Below are positions 8,017 to 16,124 of a DNA stretch of 64,000 nucleotides, in pieces. Positions within the stretch are counted from its first letter, which is position 1. Each line of letters opens with the position of its first letter. The notes under the pieces were generated by a model. That model ran no database searches and was not told the origin of the DNA. It saw only the letters and a program-made list of their open reading frames with translations. The translations under genes and the position numbers were made by a program. The DNA comes from Streptomyces sp. CBMA152 (lineage in GTDB: Bacteria > Actinomycetota > Actinomycetes > Streptomycetales > Streptomycetaceae). The stretch is from assembly GCF_014596475.1 (NCBI RefSeq), contig NZ_MECJ01000019.1, forward strand, positions 83,412-147,411, in the 5' to 3' direction.

Positions 8017-9387
8017 ATGGTCGGCAACCTGCCAGCCACGACCGTGGAACTGCCGCCCGAGTTCTTGAAGGTGGACGGGTCCGACGACACCCGGTACTGG
8101 GAGTCCGTCCAGTCCGTGGTGGACCTCGCCGACCGTCGCGGCCGGGACCCCAAGGGCGTTCCGATGCTGGTCGGCCTGGCCGTGCAGCATCCGGAGTGGC
8201 CGGTCAGGGCGGCTGCGATCAGGCTGCTCGCGGTGCACCACCGGGAGGATCCGGCGGCGGCCGCGGCGGTCGCCGGCGGCACCCACGACCCGGTCGACTG
8301 GGTCGCGTTCACCTCCCTCAAGATGATCACAGACCACCGGATACGGGCCGCCGTGCCCGACCTCATCCGGATATCCGGCTGGCCCAGCAATTTCGCCCGC
8401 GAGGACTTCTCCCGTAAACCGGTGGGCTGCGGCGCCGCGTTCACCAAGCGGGCGCTGCTCACCATTTTCGGCACCCGGGACCCGGCGGAGCTGCGGCGTC
8501 TTGAGGACGAGTACTTCACCGATATGCGGGCCCGTATCAAGGCACATGGAGAACGCCCCCGGCGGACCGAGGACGCGATTCTCGTCCCCGCCGGTCCCTT
8601 TCTCGCCGGAACCGCCTCCGCGCAGAGCGGACCTTTCCGTATGACACAGGACGACAATCCGTTACGGGCCGTCGACCTCCCCGCCTTCTTCATCGACCGG
8701 ACCACCGTCACCAACGCCCGCTACGCCGAGTTCCTGGAAGAGGCCGGCGAAAGCGGGGTGTTCGACCACCCGGACCAGCCCGAGGACGGCAGAAATCACC
8801 GTCCGGCACACGGACACGATCCCCGGTTCAACGCACCGGAAATGCCGCAGGTCGGAATCGACTGGTATGACGCGTGGGCGTTCGCGAACTGGGCGGGCGG
8901 CTCGCTGCCGAGCGAGCTGCAATGGGAGAAGGCGGCGCGCGGAACGGACGGCCGGACCTACCCCTGGGGGAACACCTGGGATCCGGAGCGGGTGAACTAT
9001 GTCGAGCGCTCCTACGGGCGGCAGGTGGCCGACCTGGACGAGTTGGAAGCACTGTTGGTCACCACTACCCATGACGACAACCCCGCACACCCCGTCCTTC
9101 CCTCCGACAGCCTCCCCGGCGGCGCCAGCCCGTACGGAGTGCTCCAAATGTCCGGGAACGTATGGGAGTTGACCCGGACCAACTTCTACACCGGCGACGA
9201 CATGGACCCCTTCTTCAAGGGCCGCCACCCGATGGAGTTCATGAACCGCAAGGACGCCTTCCATGTGCTGCGCGGCGGCACCTGGACCTCGCCCGTCGCC
9301 TGTCTGACCACGTTCTACCGGGGCAAGGACCTGATCACCGATCTGCACAACGAGGTCGGGTTCCGCTGTGTGTACGAGGCGGAGTGA
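8017..9387 (+). CDS. FGE-sulfatase-domain (SUMF1/EgtB/PvdO-type) protein with helical N-terminal domain
   Basis: 456 residues. Residues 1-185 form a helical, HEAT-like region; residues 187-455 are an FGE-type domain (ILVPAGPFLAGT, SELQWEKAARG, YPWGN, GNVWELT, LRGGTW, GFRCV). Formylglycine-generating enzymes use a Cys pair to bind copper; here the block GGTWTSPVACLTT keeps only the second Cys (about C429), so classic FGE chemistry is doubtful and a PvdO- or EgtB-like oxygen-dependent role, or another function, is possible. ATG at 8017 is supported by GGAGGAGGG 9 bases upstream. It contains a TTA codon at 8662-8664, implying bldA tRNA dependence. First enzyme after the 19-residue peptide gene. 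Confidence 0.88.
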   Translation: MVGNLPATTVELPPEFLKVDGSDDTRYWESVQSVVDLADRRGRDPKGVPMLVGLAVQHPEWPVRAAAIRLLAVHHREDPAAAAAVAGGTHDPVDWVAFTSLKMITDHRIRAAVPDLIRISGWPSNFAREDFSRKPVGCGAAFTKRALLTIFGTRDPAELRRLEDEYFTDMRARIKAHGERPRRTEDAILVPAGPFLAGTASAQSGPFRMTQDDNPLRAVDLPAFFIDRTTVTNARYAEFLEEAGESGVFDHPDQPEDGRNHRPAHGHDPRFNAPEMPQVGIDWYDAWAFANWAGGSLPSELQWEKAARGTDGRTYPWGNTWDPERVNYVERSYGRQVADLDELEALLVTTTHDDNPAHPVLPSDSLPGGASPYGVLQMSGNVWELTRTNFYTGDDMDPFFKGRHPMEFMNRKDAFHVLRGGTWTSPVACLTTFYRGKDLITDLHNEVGFRCVYEAE

Positions 9388-9398
9388 AAGGCGGAACC

Positions 9399-10802
9399 AT
9401 GCGGCTCACCTCCCTCGGCCACGCGGCCGTGCTCATCGAGACCAATGAGCGGCGCATCCTCGTGGACCCCTGGCTCACCCAGCGCCTCGACCGGTTCTGG
9501 GAGCACCACCCGGCCCTGCCCGACGGTCTCGATCAGGTCCTGGACGGCGGCGTCGACCACATCGTCTTCAGCCACCACCACTTCGACCACCACCATTTCC
9601 CGTCCCTGACCCGGCTGTCGGAGGACGGCGAGGTCGACTTCGACGACAGCCCGCACCGGGCCGCCGAGACCGAGTGCGTCTTCCCCGTCGGGCAGGTCCC
9701 GCCCCGCTTCACCGCGTCGGGCCTCGGCCACCAGGCCATTCCGTGGACCCTGCGTCGGCTCGGCTTCGAGCGGCTGACACCGGTCACCCCGGGCGACACC
9801 GTCCACCTCGGCGATGTCGTCGTGCGGACCTTCGTCTCGAACGTTCCGTTCCCCGAGATGAGCGTGCTGATCGAGACCGAGGAGGCGGTGGTGATGCTCT
9901 GCGGCGACTCGATCCTGCACGAGTCGACCGTCCGCTACTTCGAGCAGCCCGATGTGCGCCCGATCGACGTGGCCTTCGTACCGGCGCACAGCGTCTCGCC
10001 GCCCGGTGTCCTCACCGAGCGCAGGCCGCTGATCGACCCGGGCGCGGTACGGGCCCGCGCGGTCGCCAACTTCGACCGGTATGTGACCACCCTGAACGCG
10101 GCCGTCACCGTCCCGTCCTCCTTCGGCTGGAAGGTCAGCGGCGACGGCGAGCAGGACTACGACTGGTGCAACCGCACGATCTTCCCGTTCACCCCGTGGG
10201 AGGCCCTGGCCCGGCTGGACGAGCTCGGCCATGAGGGACTGCTGTGGGGCCCCGGCCAGATCCTGGAGGTCGCCGGCGGCAAGGCCGAGCTGCGCAACGG
10301 GCCGCAGGCGCCCGGAGGTTACGACTTCGAGGCCGTGTACGCCGAGGTCACCCTCGACCCGGACGCCCCGGTTCCCCCCTTCGACCCCGAGCACGACCGC
10401 TTCGGCCGCCAGACCCGCCCCTCGCACGCCCTCCTCACCGAGGTCATGGAACGGATCGTCGGCACCGACTTCTGGTACCGGGCGCTCGACAGCGGCGCCA
10501 CCCACACCATCTCGCTCCACGACGACAACGGCTCCACCCACGCGTATCTGCTCGAACCGGTCAGCGGCCGCATCAGCCACCTCGGCCCGGGCCCGGCCCG
10601 CGACCACCTCAGCCAGGACAACGGCTACACCGAGATCGCCGCCAGCACCCTCCAGGCGCTCCTGGACGCCGAGTTGCTCTTCGGCAGCTCGTACGGGCTG
10701 TGGGCGAGCAACAGCAATCTGCTCTCCGCCGTCTTCCACCACCCGGCGTACTACACACGGCTGGTCGACCGAGCCCTGACAACGGGAGACGGCCGCGCAT
10801 GA
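9399..10802 (+). CDS. Metallo-beta-lactamase-fold hydrolase
   Basis: 467 residues. The metal motif is seen as H59-H-H61-F-D63-H64 in VFSHHHFDHHHF, with a later CGDS (about residue 168) and AHS providing further ligands. The fold starts with LTSLGHAAVLIET, like UlaG/NAPE-PLD-type members that act on phosphoesters, amides or lactones. Residues beyond about 300 form an extra C-terminal domain that I cannot name. It begins 11 bases after the FGE-like gene and overlaps the esterase by ATGA, so all are translated from one message. Substrate unknown; peptide or amide hydrolysis would fit the operon. Confidence 0.85.
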   Translation: MRLTSLGHAAVLIETNERRILVDPWLTQRLDRFWEHHPALPDGLDQVLDGGVDHIVFSHHHFDHHHFPSLTRLSEDGEVDFDDSPHRAAETECVFPVGQVPPRFTASGLGHQAIPWTLRRLGFERLTPVTPGDTVHLGDVVVRTFVSNVPFPEMSVLIETEEAVVMLCGDSILHESTVRYFEQPDVRPIDVAFVPAHSVSPPGVLTERRPLIDPGAVRARAVANFDRYVTTLNAAVTVPSSFGWKVSGDGEQDYDWCNRTIFPFTPWEALARLDELGHEGLLWGPGQILEVAGGKAELRNGPQAPGGYDFEAVYAEVTLDPDAPVPPFDPEHDRFGRQTRPSHALLTEVMERIVGTDFWYRALDSGATHTISLHDDNGSTHAYLLEPVSGRISHLGPGPARDHLSQDNGYTEIAASTLQALLDAELLFGSSYGLWASNSNLLSAVFHHPAYYTRLVDRALTTGDGRA

Positions 10803-11806
10803 GTGAACAGCTCGGGACGCGCGTCCTGGTCGAACACACCAGCGCCGCGCTGCGCGACAACCCGCTCGGGGACCCGTACGAGCGCCGCATCGAGGTACTG
10901 CTCCCGCCCGGATACGACGAGTCGAAGCGCTATCCCGTCGTCCACTGGCTGCCCGGCTTCGGCGCCAACCCGACGCTGACCGGCCGCGCGCTGGCGTTCG
11001 GCGAGGCGCCGGCCGACCGCATCCACCGGGCGATGGCGCGCGGCGAGATCCCGGCCGCGCTGATCGCGGTCCCGGACGCGACCACGGCGTACGGCGGCTC
11101 TCAGTACCTGGACTCGCCCGCCTGTGGCCGCTACCTCACGTATCTGGGCGAGGTGGTCGCCGAGGTCGACCGGCGGTTCGCCACCCTGGCCGAGCCGAGG
11201 TGGCGGGCGGTGGGCGGGAAGTCGAGCGGCGGATACGGGGCCGTGGTCGCGGCGATGGAGACCGAGCTGTTCGGGGCGGTGCTCGCGCACACCCCGGACG
11301 CCGGGTTCGAGCACAGCTATCTGCCGCTGCTGCCGGGGGTTCTGGACACGGTAGAGGCGGCGGGCGGCATGGAACAGCTGCTGGCCAAGCGGGAGTCGGG
11401 GCCGCACGACACCCCGTTCATGGTCGCCATGAGCATCCTCGCCATGGGCATGTGTTACGCCGACAAGCCCGGCACCGCGCCCGCCGAGGCGCTGCCCTGC
11501 GACCCGCGCACGGGCGTGTTCCGCCCGGAGGTGTGGGAGCGCTGGCTGCGTCATGACCCCGTACGTATGGCCCCCGCGCACAAGGATCAACTCAAGGCGC
11601 TGCAACTGCTCTACCTCGACACCGGATTGCGCGACGACTACCACATGCACTGGGGCGCCCGGGCGCTGCACGCCGTCTGGCAGGAGCACGGCGTCGCGCA
11701 CGAGTACCAGGAGCACGACGGCGGCCACCACGGCATCGAGCACCGCTTCCTGACCTCGCTCGCCCTGCTCGGCCGGGTGTGGGACGGCGCGGGACAGGGG
11801 GACTGA
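10799..11806 (+). CDS. Alpha/beta-hydrolase esterase (esterase D / enterochelin esterase-like)
   Basis: 335 residues. The nucleophile elbow GKSSG puts the active serine at about S142; DATTAYGGSQYLDSPACGRY and the late EYQEHDGGHHGIEHR (catalytic His) are characteristic of the esterase D-type family that includes enterochelin esterases and mycolyltransferase-like proteins. It has no signal peptide, so it acts in the cytoplasm. It overlaps the preceding gene by ATGA and directly abuts the next start, indicating translational coupling. Possible roles are hydrolysis of an ester or thioester intermediate or acyl transfer; the substrate is not predictable. Confidence 0.88.
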   Translation: MSEQLGTRVLVEHTSAALRDNPLGDPYERRIEVLLPPGYDESKRYPVVHWLPGFGANPTLTGRALAFGEAPADRIHRAMARGEIPAALIAVPDATTAYGGSQYLDSPACGRYLTYLGEVVAEVDRRFATLAEPRWRAVGGKSSGGYGAVVAAMETELFGAVLAHTPDAGFEHSYLPLLPGVLDTVEAAGGMEQLLAKRESGPHDTPFMVAMSILAMGMCYADKPGTAPAEALPCDPRTGVFRPEVWERWLRHDPVRMAPAHKDQLKALQLLYLDTGLRDDYHMHWGARALHAVWQEHGVAHEYQEHDGGHHGIEHRFLTSLALLGRVWDGAGQGD

Positions 11807-13576
11807 ATGTGCGGGATCGCGGGCTTCATCAGCCTGGACGGCCCGCGCGAGCGGCCGTGGCTCGGGGCGCTCGGCGCGGCGATGACGGACGCGCTGCACC
11901 ACCGGGGCGAGTCGGCGGCCGAGCCGTGGATCTCGCCGGACGCCACCGTGATGCTCGCCTGTGTGCGGCTCGCCGTACAGGACCGGTCGGCCGCCGGGGA
12001 CCAGCCGATGTCCTCGCCGGACGGCCGGGTCACGCTGGTGTCCAACGGTGAGGTGTACGCGTCCCGGGCGCCGCTGCCCGAGCCGTGGCCCCGGCGCACG
12101 CACTGCGACACGGAGTTCGTGTTGCAGCAGGTCAGCGAGGTTGAGGACACCGGGCCCGTACTTGCTTCTCTGGACGGGATGTTCGCGCTGGCCTGGCACG
12201 ACGCGCGCACCGGCCGCACCACGCTGGCCCGCGACCACTTCGGGGTCAAGCCACTGGTGTACTGCCGGGTCGCGGGCGGGCTGCTCTTCGCCTCCGAGCC
12301 GCAGGCACTCCTTGCCACGGGGCTGATCGCGCCGGAGGTGGACCGTACCGAGTTCGTGCTGCGCTCCTGGGTGCGGATGGACGCGGCGGACGAACGGACC
12401 TGGCTCACCGGCATCGATGCGCTCCAGCCCGCCGAGTATCTGACCGTCGAGGGCTCGCGGGTGCGGACCGGGCGCTACTGGCAGCCGACCCCGTCCGACG
12501 AGCCGGTCGGCGCCGAGGAGATCCGCGCCGCCTTCGACCGGGCCGCCGCACTGCGGACCGCCGCCGACGTGCCCCGGGCGGCGGTGCTCAGCGGCGGCGT
12601 CGACAGCTCGGCGATCTTCGCTGCGCTGCACACGCGGGGCGTGGAGTTACGCCCGTACGTCCTCCAGTACGAGGACGGCGTCGGCGGGTCGGGCAGCGAC
12701 GTCGAGCACGCGCGTACGGTCGCCGATGTGCATCAAGTGCCGCTCACCGTCGTCGAGTTGTCGCGGCGCGACGCGGTGAAGCTCATCCCGGAGGTCGCCG
12801 GGCGGCTGACGCGGCCGATGCTGCACGGCGCCGAGCTCGCGATGTACCAGCTGTACGAGCGGATCGCCGCCGAGGGGCAGGTCGTCGTCTACTCGGGCCA
12901 CGGGGCCGACGAGATGTGGGGCTACCAGGACGGCGGCTACTTCCCCGTGGTCGCCCCCGACGCCCCCACCCATCTGCACGGCCGCCACTACCTCACCCAC
13001 CGCCTCTACCCGGACGAGCGGCCGGTGTGGGGTGAGCTGGTGGAGTGGATGGCGGCCGGGCTCGACGTCGACATGGACGAGATCCGGGAGCGGGTGTGGG
13101 AGCGGGTGCTGCGCGAGTACCGCGCGCTCGACACCCTCGACCCCGTCAAACGCGGCCGCCACCATCTGATGCGCCGCTTCCTGGTGTACGTGAACGACAT
13201 GGTCGACCTGACGTCGTCCACGTACACGCTGGAGGACCGGCCCGTCTTCCAGGACGTGACGCTCGCCGAGCTCGCCTTCCGCTGCCCGGAGCACCTGAAG
13301 AGCACGGGACGGCCCGGCGACCACAAGGACCTCCTGAAGGAGGCGCTGAGCGGGCTGCTGCCGCCGACCGTCGTCCGGCGCCGTAAGCAGGGCTTCCCGG
13401 CCCCCTCCGACCCGTCGTACCGAGAAGCGCTGCGGAGTCTCGCGGACGAGCAGGGCATGCCCTTCGGGCTACCGGAGCCGCCGGAGGCGCTGCGCTCAGC
13501 ACTCGGCACCGGCGAGCTCATGTACCTCGCGTCCAGCGCGGCCTGGCTCACCCGAACCACGCTCACAGGGAAGTAG
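11807..13576 (+). CDS. Glutamine-dependent asparagine synthetase-like amidotransferase
   Basis: 589 residues. The N-terminus is MCGIAGFISLDG, so the catalytic Cys2 of the glutaminase domain is intact, as are the LRVLAVQ-like (VRLAVQD) and CDTEF segments. The ATP-pyrophosphatase loop AVLSGGVDSSAIF lies at about residues 260-272 in the synthetase domain. Family members adenylate a carboxylate and transfer ammonia from glutamine. Retained Cys2 argues for amide formation rather than beta-lactam synthesis. The distant C-terminus and location in this operon argue against housekeeping AsnB. It contains a TTA codon at 12647-12649 (codon 281), suggesting bldA control. Confidence 0.9.
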   Translation: MCGIAGFISLDGPRERPWLGALGAAMTDALHHRGESAAEPWISPDATVMLACVRLAVQDRSAAGDQPMSSPDGRVTLVSNGEVYASRAPLPEPWPRRTHCDTEFVLQQVSEVEDTGPVLASLDGMFALAWHDARTGRTTLARDHFGVKPLVYCRVAGGLLFASEPQALLATGLIAPEVDRTEFVLRSWVRMDAADERTWLTGIDALQPAEYLTVEGSRVRTGRYWQPTPSDEPVGAEEIRAAFDRAAALRTAADVPRAAVLSGGVDSSAIFAALHTRGVELRPYVLQYEDGVGGSGSDVEHARTVADVHQVPLTVVELSRRDAVKLIPEVAGRLTRPMLHGAELAMYQLYERIAAEGQVVVYSGHGADEMWGYQDGGYFPVVAPDAPTHLHGRHYLTHRLYPDERPVWGELVEWMAAGLDVDMDEIRERVWERVLREYRALDTLDPVKRGRHHLMRRFLVYVNDMVDLTSSTYTLEDRPVFQDVTLAELAFRCPEHLKSTGRPGDHKDLLKEALSGLLPPTVVRRRKQGFPAPSDPSYREALRSLADEQGMPFGLPEPPEALRSALGTGELMYLASSAAWLTRTTLTGK

Positions 13577-13587
13577 GACAGAACCCC

Positions 13588-14688
13588 ATGGCCTCCACCG
13601 AACTCTGGCACTGGCGCACCGCGCCCGACGCGGCCGCCCTGGAGGACGTGCCGCCGCACCTCACGCCCCAAGAGGCCCAGGAGTGGTGCAACTTCACGCT
13701 GTGGCACCCCTCCGCGCTGCCCGAGGGATGCGACACGGCCGTCGGCACCCTGCGCAAGGAGGCGCCGCCCGGGCGCACCGGCCCGGAGGCGGGGCGTTCG
13801 CCCTGGTCGGCCGCCAATCCGGCCGCGTTCCGCACCGAGATCAGCGGCCCGGGCCGCAGTCTGCGGATCAAGCAGTTCCTGTACGACTGGGCGTTCCCGG
13901 CGGCCGACCACCCGGCCCTGTGGGGCAGCGAGACCCGGCACTTCCCGATCGGCTCGGGCCGGGTGGTGTGGCTCGGCACCGACTACCTCGGGCATGCGGC
14001 GGCGTCGGCGCGGATGCTGCGGACGACCGTCGAACTCTCCGTATTGGAGGGCGAGTTCAGCGGAGAGGAGCTGGTGGAGCTGTACCGGTCGCTGCGGCCC
14101 GCCGTCGCGGAGGTGCCCGCGCGGGTGGTGCGTACGCCGTTCAGCGCGCTCAGCTACTGGGCGCGGCACCGGGACGTGGAGATGGTGTCGGTGCCGACCG
14201 GGCTGTTCACCTTCCACCGCCGCACCCGGCCGCACGAGGGCGATTGGGTGCCCACGGCGGAGCTCGCCGCCTTCCTCGCGCAGCAGCGCCTCCCGGCGTC
14301 CCTGGGCGGCTTCGCGTGCGACAGCGCGGCCGTCTTCGCGGACGCCGACGGGTCAGGCGAGCTGGAGGTGATCTACACCTCCGGCGACGGCGACGAGCTG
14401 CGGCTCGTACTCCAGCGGCCTGGCGGCGGCCGGATGCCGTTCCCGCCGCAGCGCGAGAAGCACCCGGGCCGGGCCAAGGAGATCTCGTTCGATGGCCGCA
14501 CGCTCTACCTCGCGTACGTGGACGACGAGGTCGGCCCGTTCGACGCGATGTGGCAGGACGAGGCCACCGGGGTCGAGGGCAAGCTGCTCACCAGCGCGCG
14601 GACGGGCCTGGACAAGGAGTTCGTGCTCGCGTGCGTACGGGCGGTCCTCGCCGCCGCGCCGCTGACGGGTGACGGGATGGCCATATGA
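13588..14688 (+). CDS. Unrecognised 366-residue protein of the peptide operon
   Basis: I do not recognise a family. The protein is soluble, without signal or membrane segments, rich in Trp in its first third (ELWHWR, EWCNFTLWH, SPWSAAN, YDWAF) and contains a possible metal- or substrate-binding stretch GSETRHFPIGSGRVVWLGTDYLGH at about residues 112-136. Its codon use matches its neighbours and it overlaps the next gene by ATGA, so it is certainly expressed as part of the operon. Because every neighbour is an enzyme, this may be a new enzyme or a scaffold. Start ATG at 13588, 11 bases after the amidotransferase stop. Confidence 0.8.
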   Translation: MASTELWHWRTAPDAAALEDVPPHLTPQEAQEWCNFTLWHPSALPEGCDTAVGTLRKEAPPGRTGPEAGRSPWSAANPAAFRTEISGPGRSLRIKQFLYDWAFPAADHPALWGSETRHFPIGSGRVVWLGTDYLGHAAASARMLRTTVELSVLEGEFSGEELVELYRSLRPAVAEVPARVVRTPFSALSYWARHRDVEMVSVPTGLFTFHRRTRPHEGDWVPTAELAAFLAQQRLPASLGGFACDSAAVFADADGSGELEVIYTSGDGDELRLVLQRPGGGRMPFPPQREKHPGRAKEISFDGRTLYLAYVDDEVGPFDAMWQDEATGVEGKLLTSARTGLDKEFVLACVRAVLAAAPLTGDGMAI

Positions 14689-16124
14689 GCGGTGAGGGGC
14701 GGGAGTTGACCGATCCGGCGACCGGCGAGGTGTACGCGCATCTGCCCGACAGCTCGGCCGTGGAGTGCGCCCGGACCGTACGCCTGGCCGCCGGGGCCTT
14801 CGACGGCTGGCAGGCGGCCGGGCCACGCCATCGCGCGGAGCGGCTGCACGTGCTGGCCGATCTCGTACGCGGGCGGCGCGCCGACTTCGTCGAGCTGGAG
14901 CGGCGCGGTGCGGGCAAGCCGGTCGGGCGGATCGGCGGCGAGGTGGACTTCGCGGTCCGGGCGCTGCGCTGGTTCGCCGAGCAGGCGCTGCGGCCGGCGG
15001 GCGAGATCCATCCGTCGGGCCCGGGCACGCGCGCGTACACCGACCGGGTGCCGCTCGGGGTGTGCGCGGCGATCGTGCCGTCCAACTACCCGCTGCTGAT
15101 GGCTGCTTGGAAGGTGGGCGGCGCGCTCGCGTACGGCAACACGGTCGTCGTGAAGCCCGCGCCGCAGACCCCGCTGAGCGTACGGCTGCTGGTCGAGCTC
15201 GGCCGCGAGGCGCTGCCCGCACATGTGCTGGGCGCGGTGTACGGCGGCGCCGAGGTGGGCCGGATGCTGTGCCAGCTCCCCGAGGTCGCGGCCGTCTCCT
15301 TCACCGGCTCCACGGAAGCGGGCCGCATCGTGGCCGCCAACTGCGGACGCACGGTCAAACGCGTCTCGCTCGAACTCGGCGGCAAGAACCCCCTGGTCGT
15401 CTTCCCGGACGCCGACCTCGACGCCGCCGCGGCCTCGGCGGTCGAGGCGTTCACCGGGAACTCGGGCCAGATGTGCGTCGGCGCGTCCCGACTGATCGTC
15501 CACGAGAGCGTGCACGACGACTTCGTACGGGCGGTCGCCGCGCGGGCCGCCGCGCGCCCCCTCGGCCCGACCGACGACCCGCGCACCGAACTGGGCCCGC
15601 TGATCACCCCGGAGGCCGTGGAGCGGATCACCTCGGCGGTCCTGGAGGCGGTGACCGAGGGCGTGCAGGCCCTGTTCCCACCCGGCGAGAAGGACGTACG
15701 CCCGGACCTCGACGCCCCGCTGAGCGGCGGCAACTACGTCAACCCGGTCGTCCTCGACGAGGTGCCGGACGCACTGCGGGCCTGGCGCGAGGAGCTGTTC
15801 GGCCCGGTGCTCGCGGTGCGCTCGTTCCGTACGGAGGAACAGGCGCTGAGCCTCGCGCACGACACCGAGTACGGCCTGTCGGCGTCGCTGTGGACCTCGG
15901 ACGCGGGCCGGGTCGAACGGTTCGCGCGGCGGCTGCGGGCCGGGATGCTCTGGTTCAACACCTGGGGCGACACGGACGAGCACATCAGCGTGGGGGGCCT
16001 GGGGCAGAGCGGGTACGGGCGGGAGCTGGGGGTGCACGCGGTGGAGCAGTACACGCATACGCGGGCGGTGTGGATCGCGCACGGGGTGGGGTCGGGGGGT
16101 CCGGCTTCGGGGGGTGCCGGGTGA
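14685..16124 (+). CDS. NAD(P)-dependent aldehyde dehydrogenase
   Basis: 479 residues, full length for the family. The catalytic elements are present: the oxyanion-site Asn in IVPSNYPLLMAAWKVGGAL, cofactor loop FTGSTEAGR, general-base Glu in LELGGKNPLVV and nucleophile Cys in GNSGQMCVGASRL. These enzymes oxidise an aldehyde to an acid, or form acylated products such as betaine- or semialdehyde-derived acids. It overlaps both neighbours by four bases (ATGA upstream, GTGA downstream). Next to a threonine-aldolase-like enzyme it could consume the aldehyde released by retro-aldol cleavage; that pairing is inference. Confidence 0.93.
   Translation: MSGEGRELTDPATGEVYAHLPDSSAVECARTVRLAAGAFDGWQAAGPRHRAERLHVLADLVRGRRADFVELERRGAGKPVGRIGGEVDFAVRALRWFAEQALRPAGEIHPSGPGTRAYTDRVPLGVCAAIVPSNYPLLMAAWKVGGALAYGNTVVVKPAPQTPLSVRLLVELGREALPAHVLGAVYGGAEVGRMLCQLPEVAAVSFTGSTEAGRIVAANCGRTVKRVSLELGGKNPLVVFPDADLDAAAASAVEAFTGNSGQMCVGASRLIVHESVHDDFVRAVAARAAARPLGPTDDPRTELGPLITPEAVERITSAVLEAVTEGVQALFPPGEKDVRPDLDAPLSGGNYVNPVVLDEVPDALRAWREELFGPVLAVRSFRTEEQALSLAHDTEYGLSASLWTSDAGRVERFARRLRAGMLWFNTWGDTDEHISVGGLGQSGYGRELGVHAVEQYTHTRAVWIAHGVGSGGPASGGAG

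Noticed and set aside
11807..13576. Beta-lactam synthetase or lasso-peptide cyclase
   Set aside because: The N-terminal Cys2 is intact, and no transglutaminase-like peptidase, precursor-recognition protein or clavam/carbapenem gene is present.
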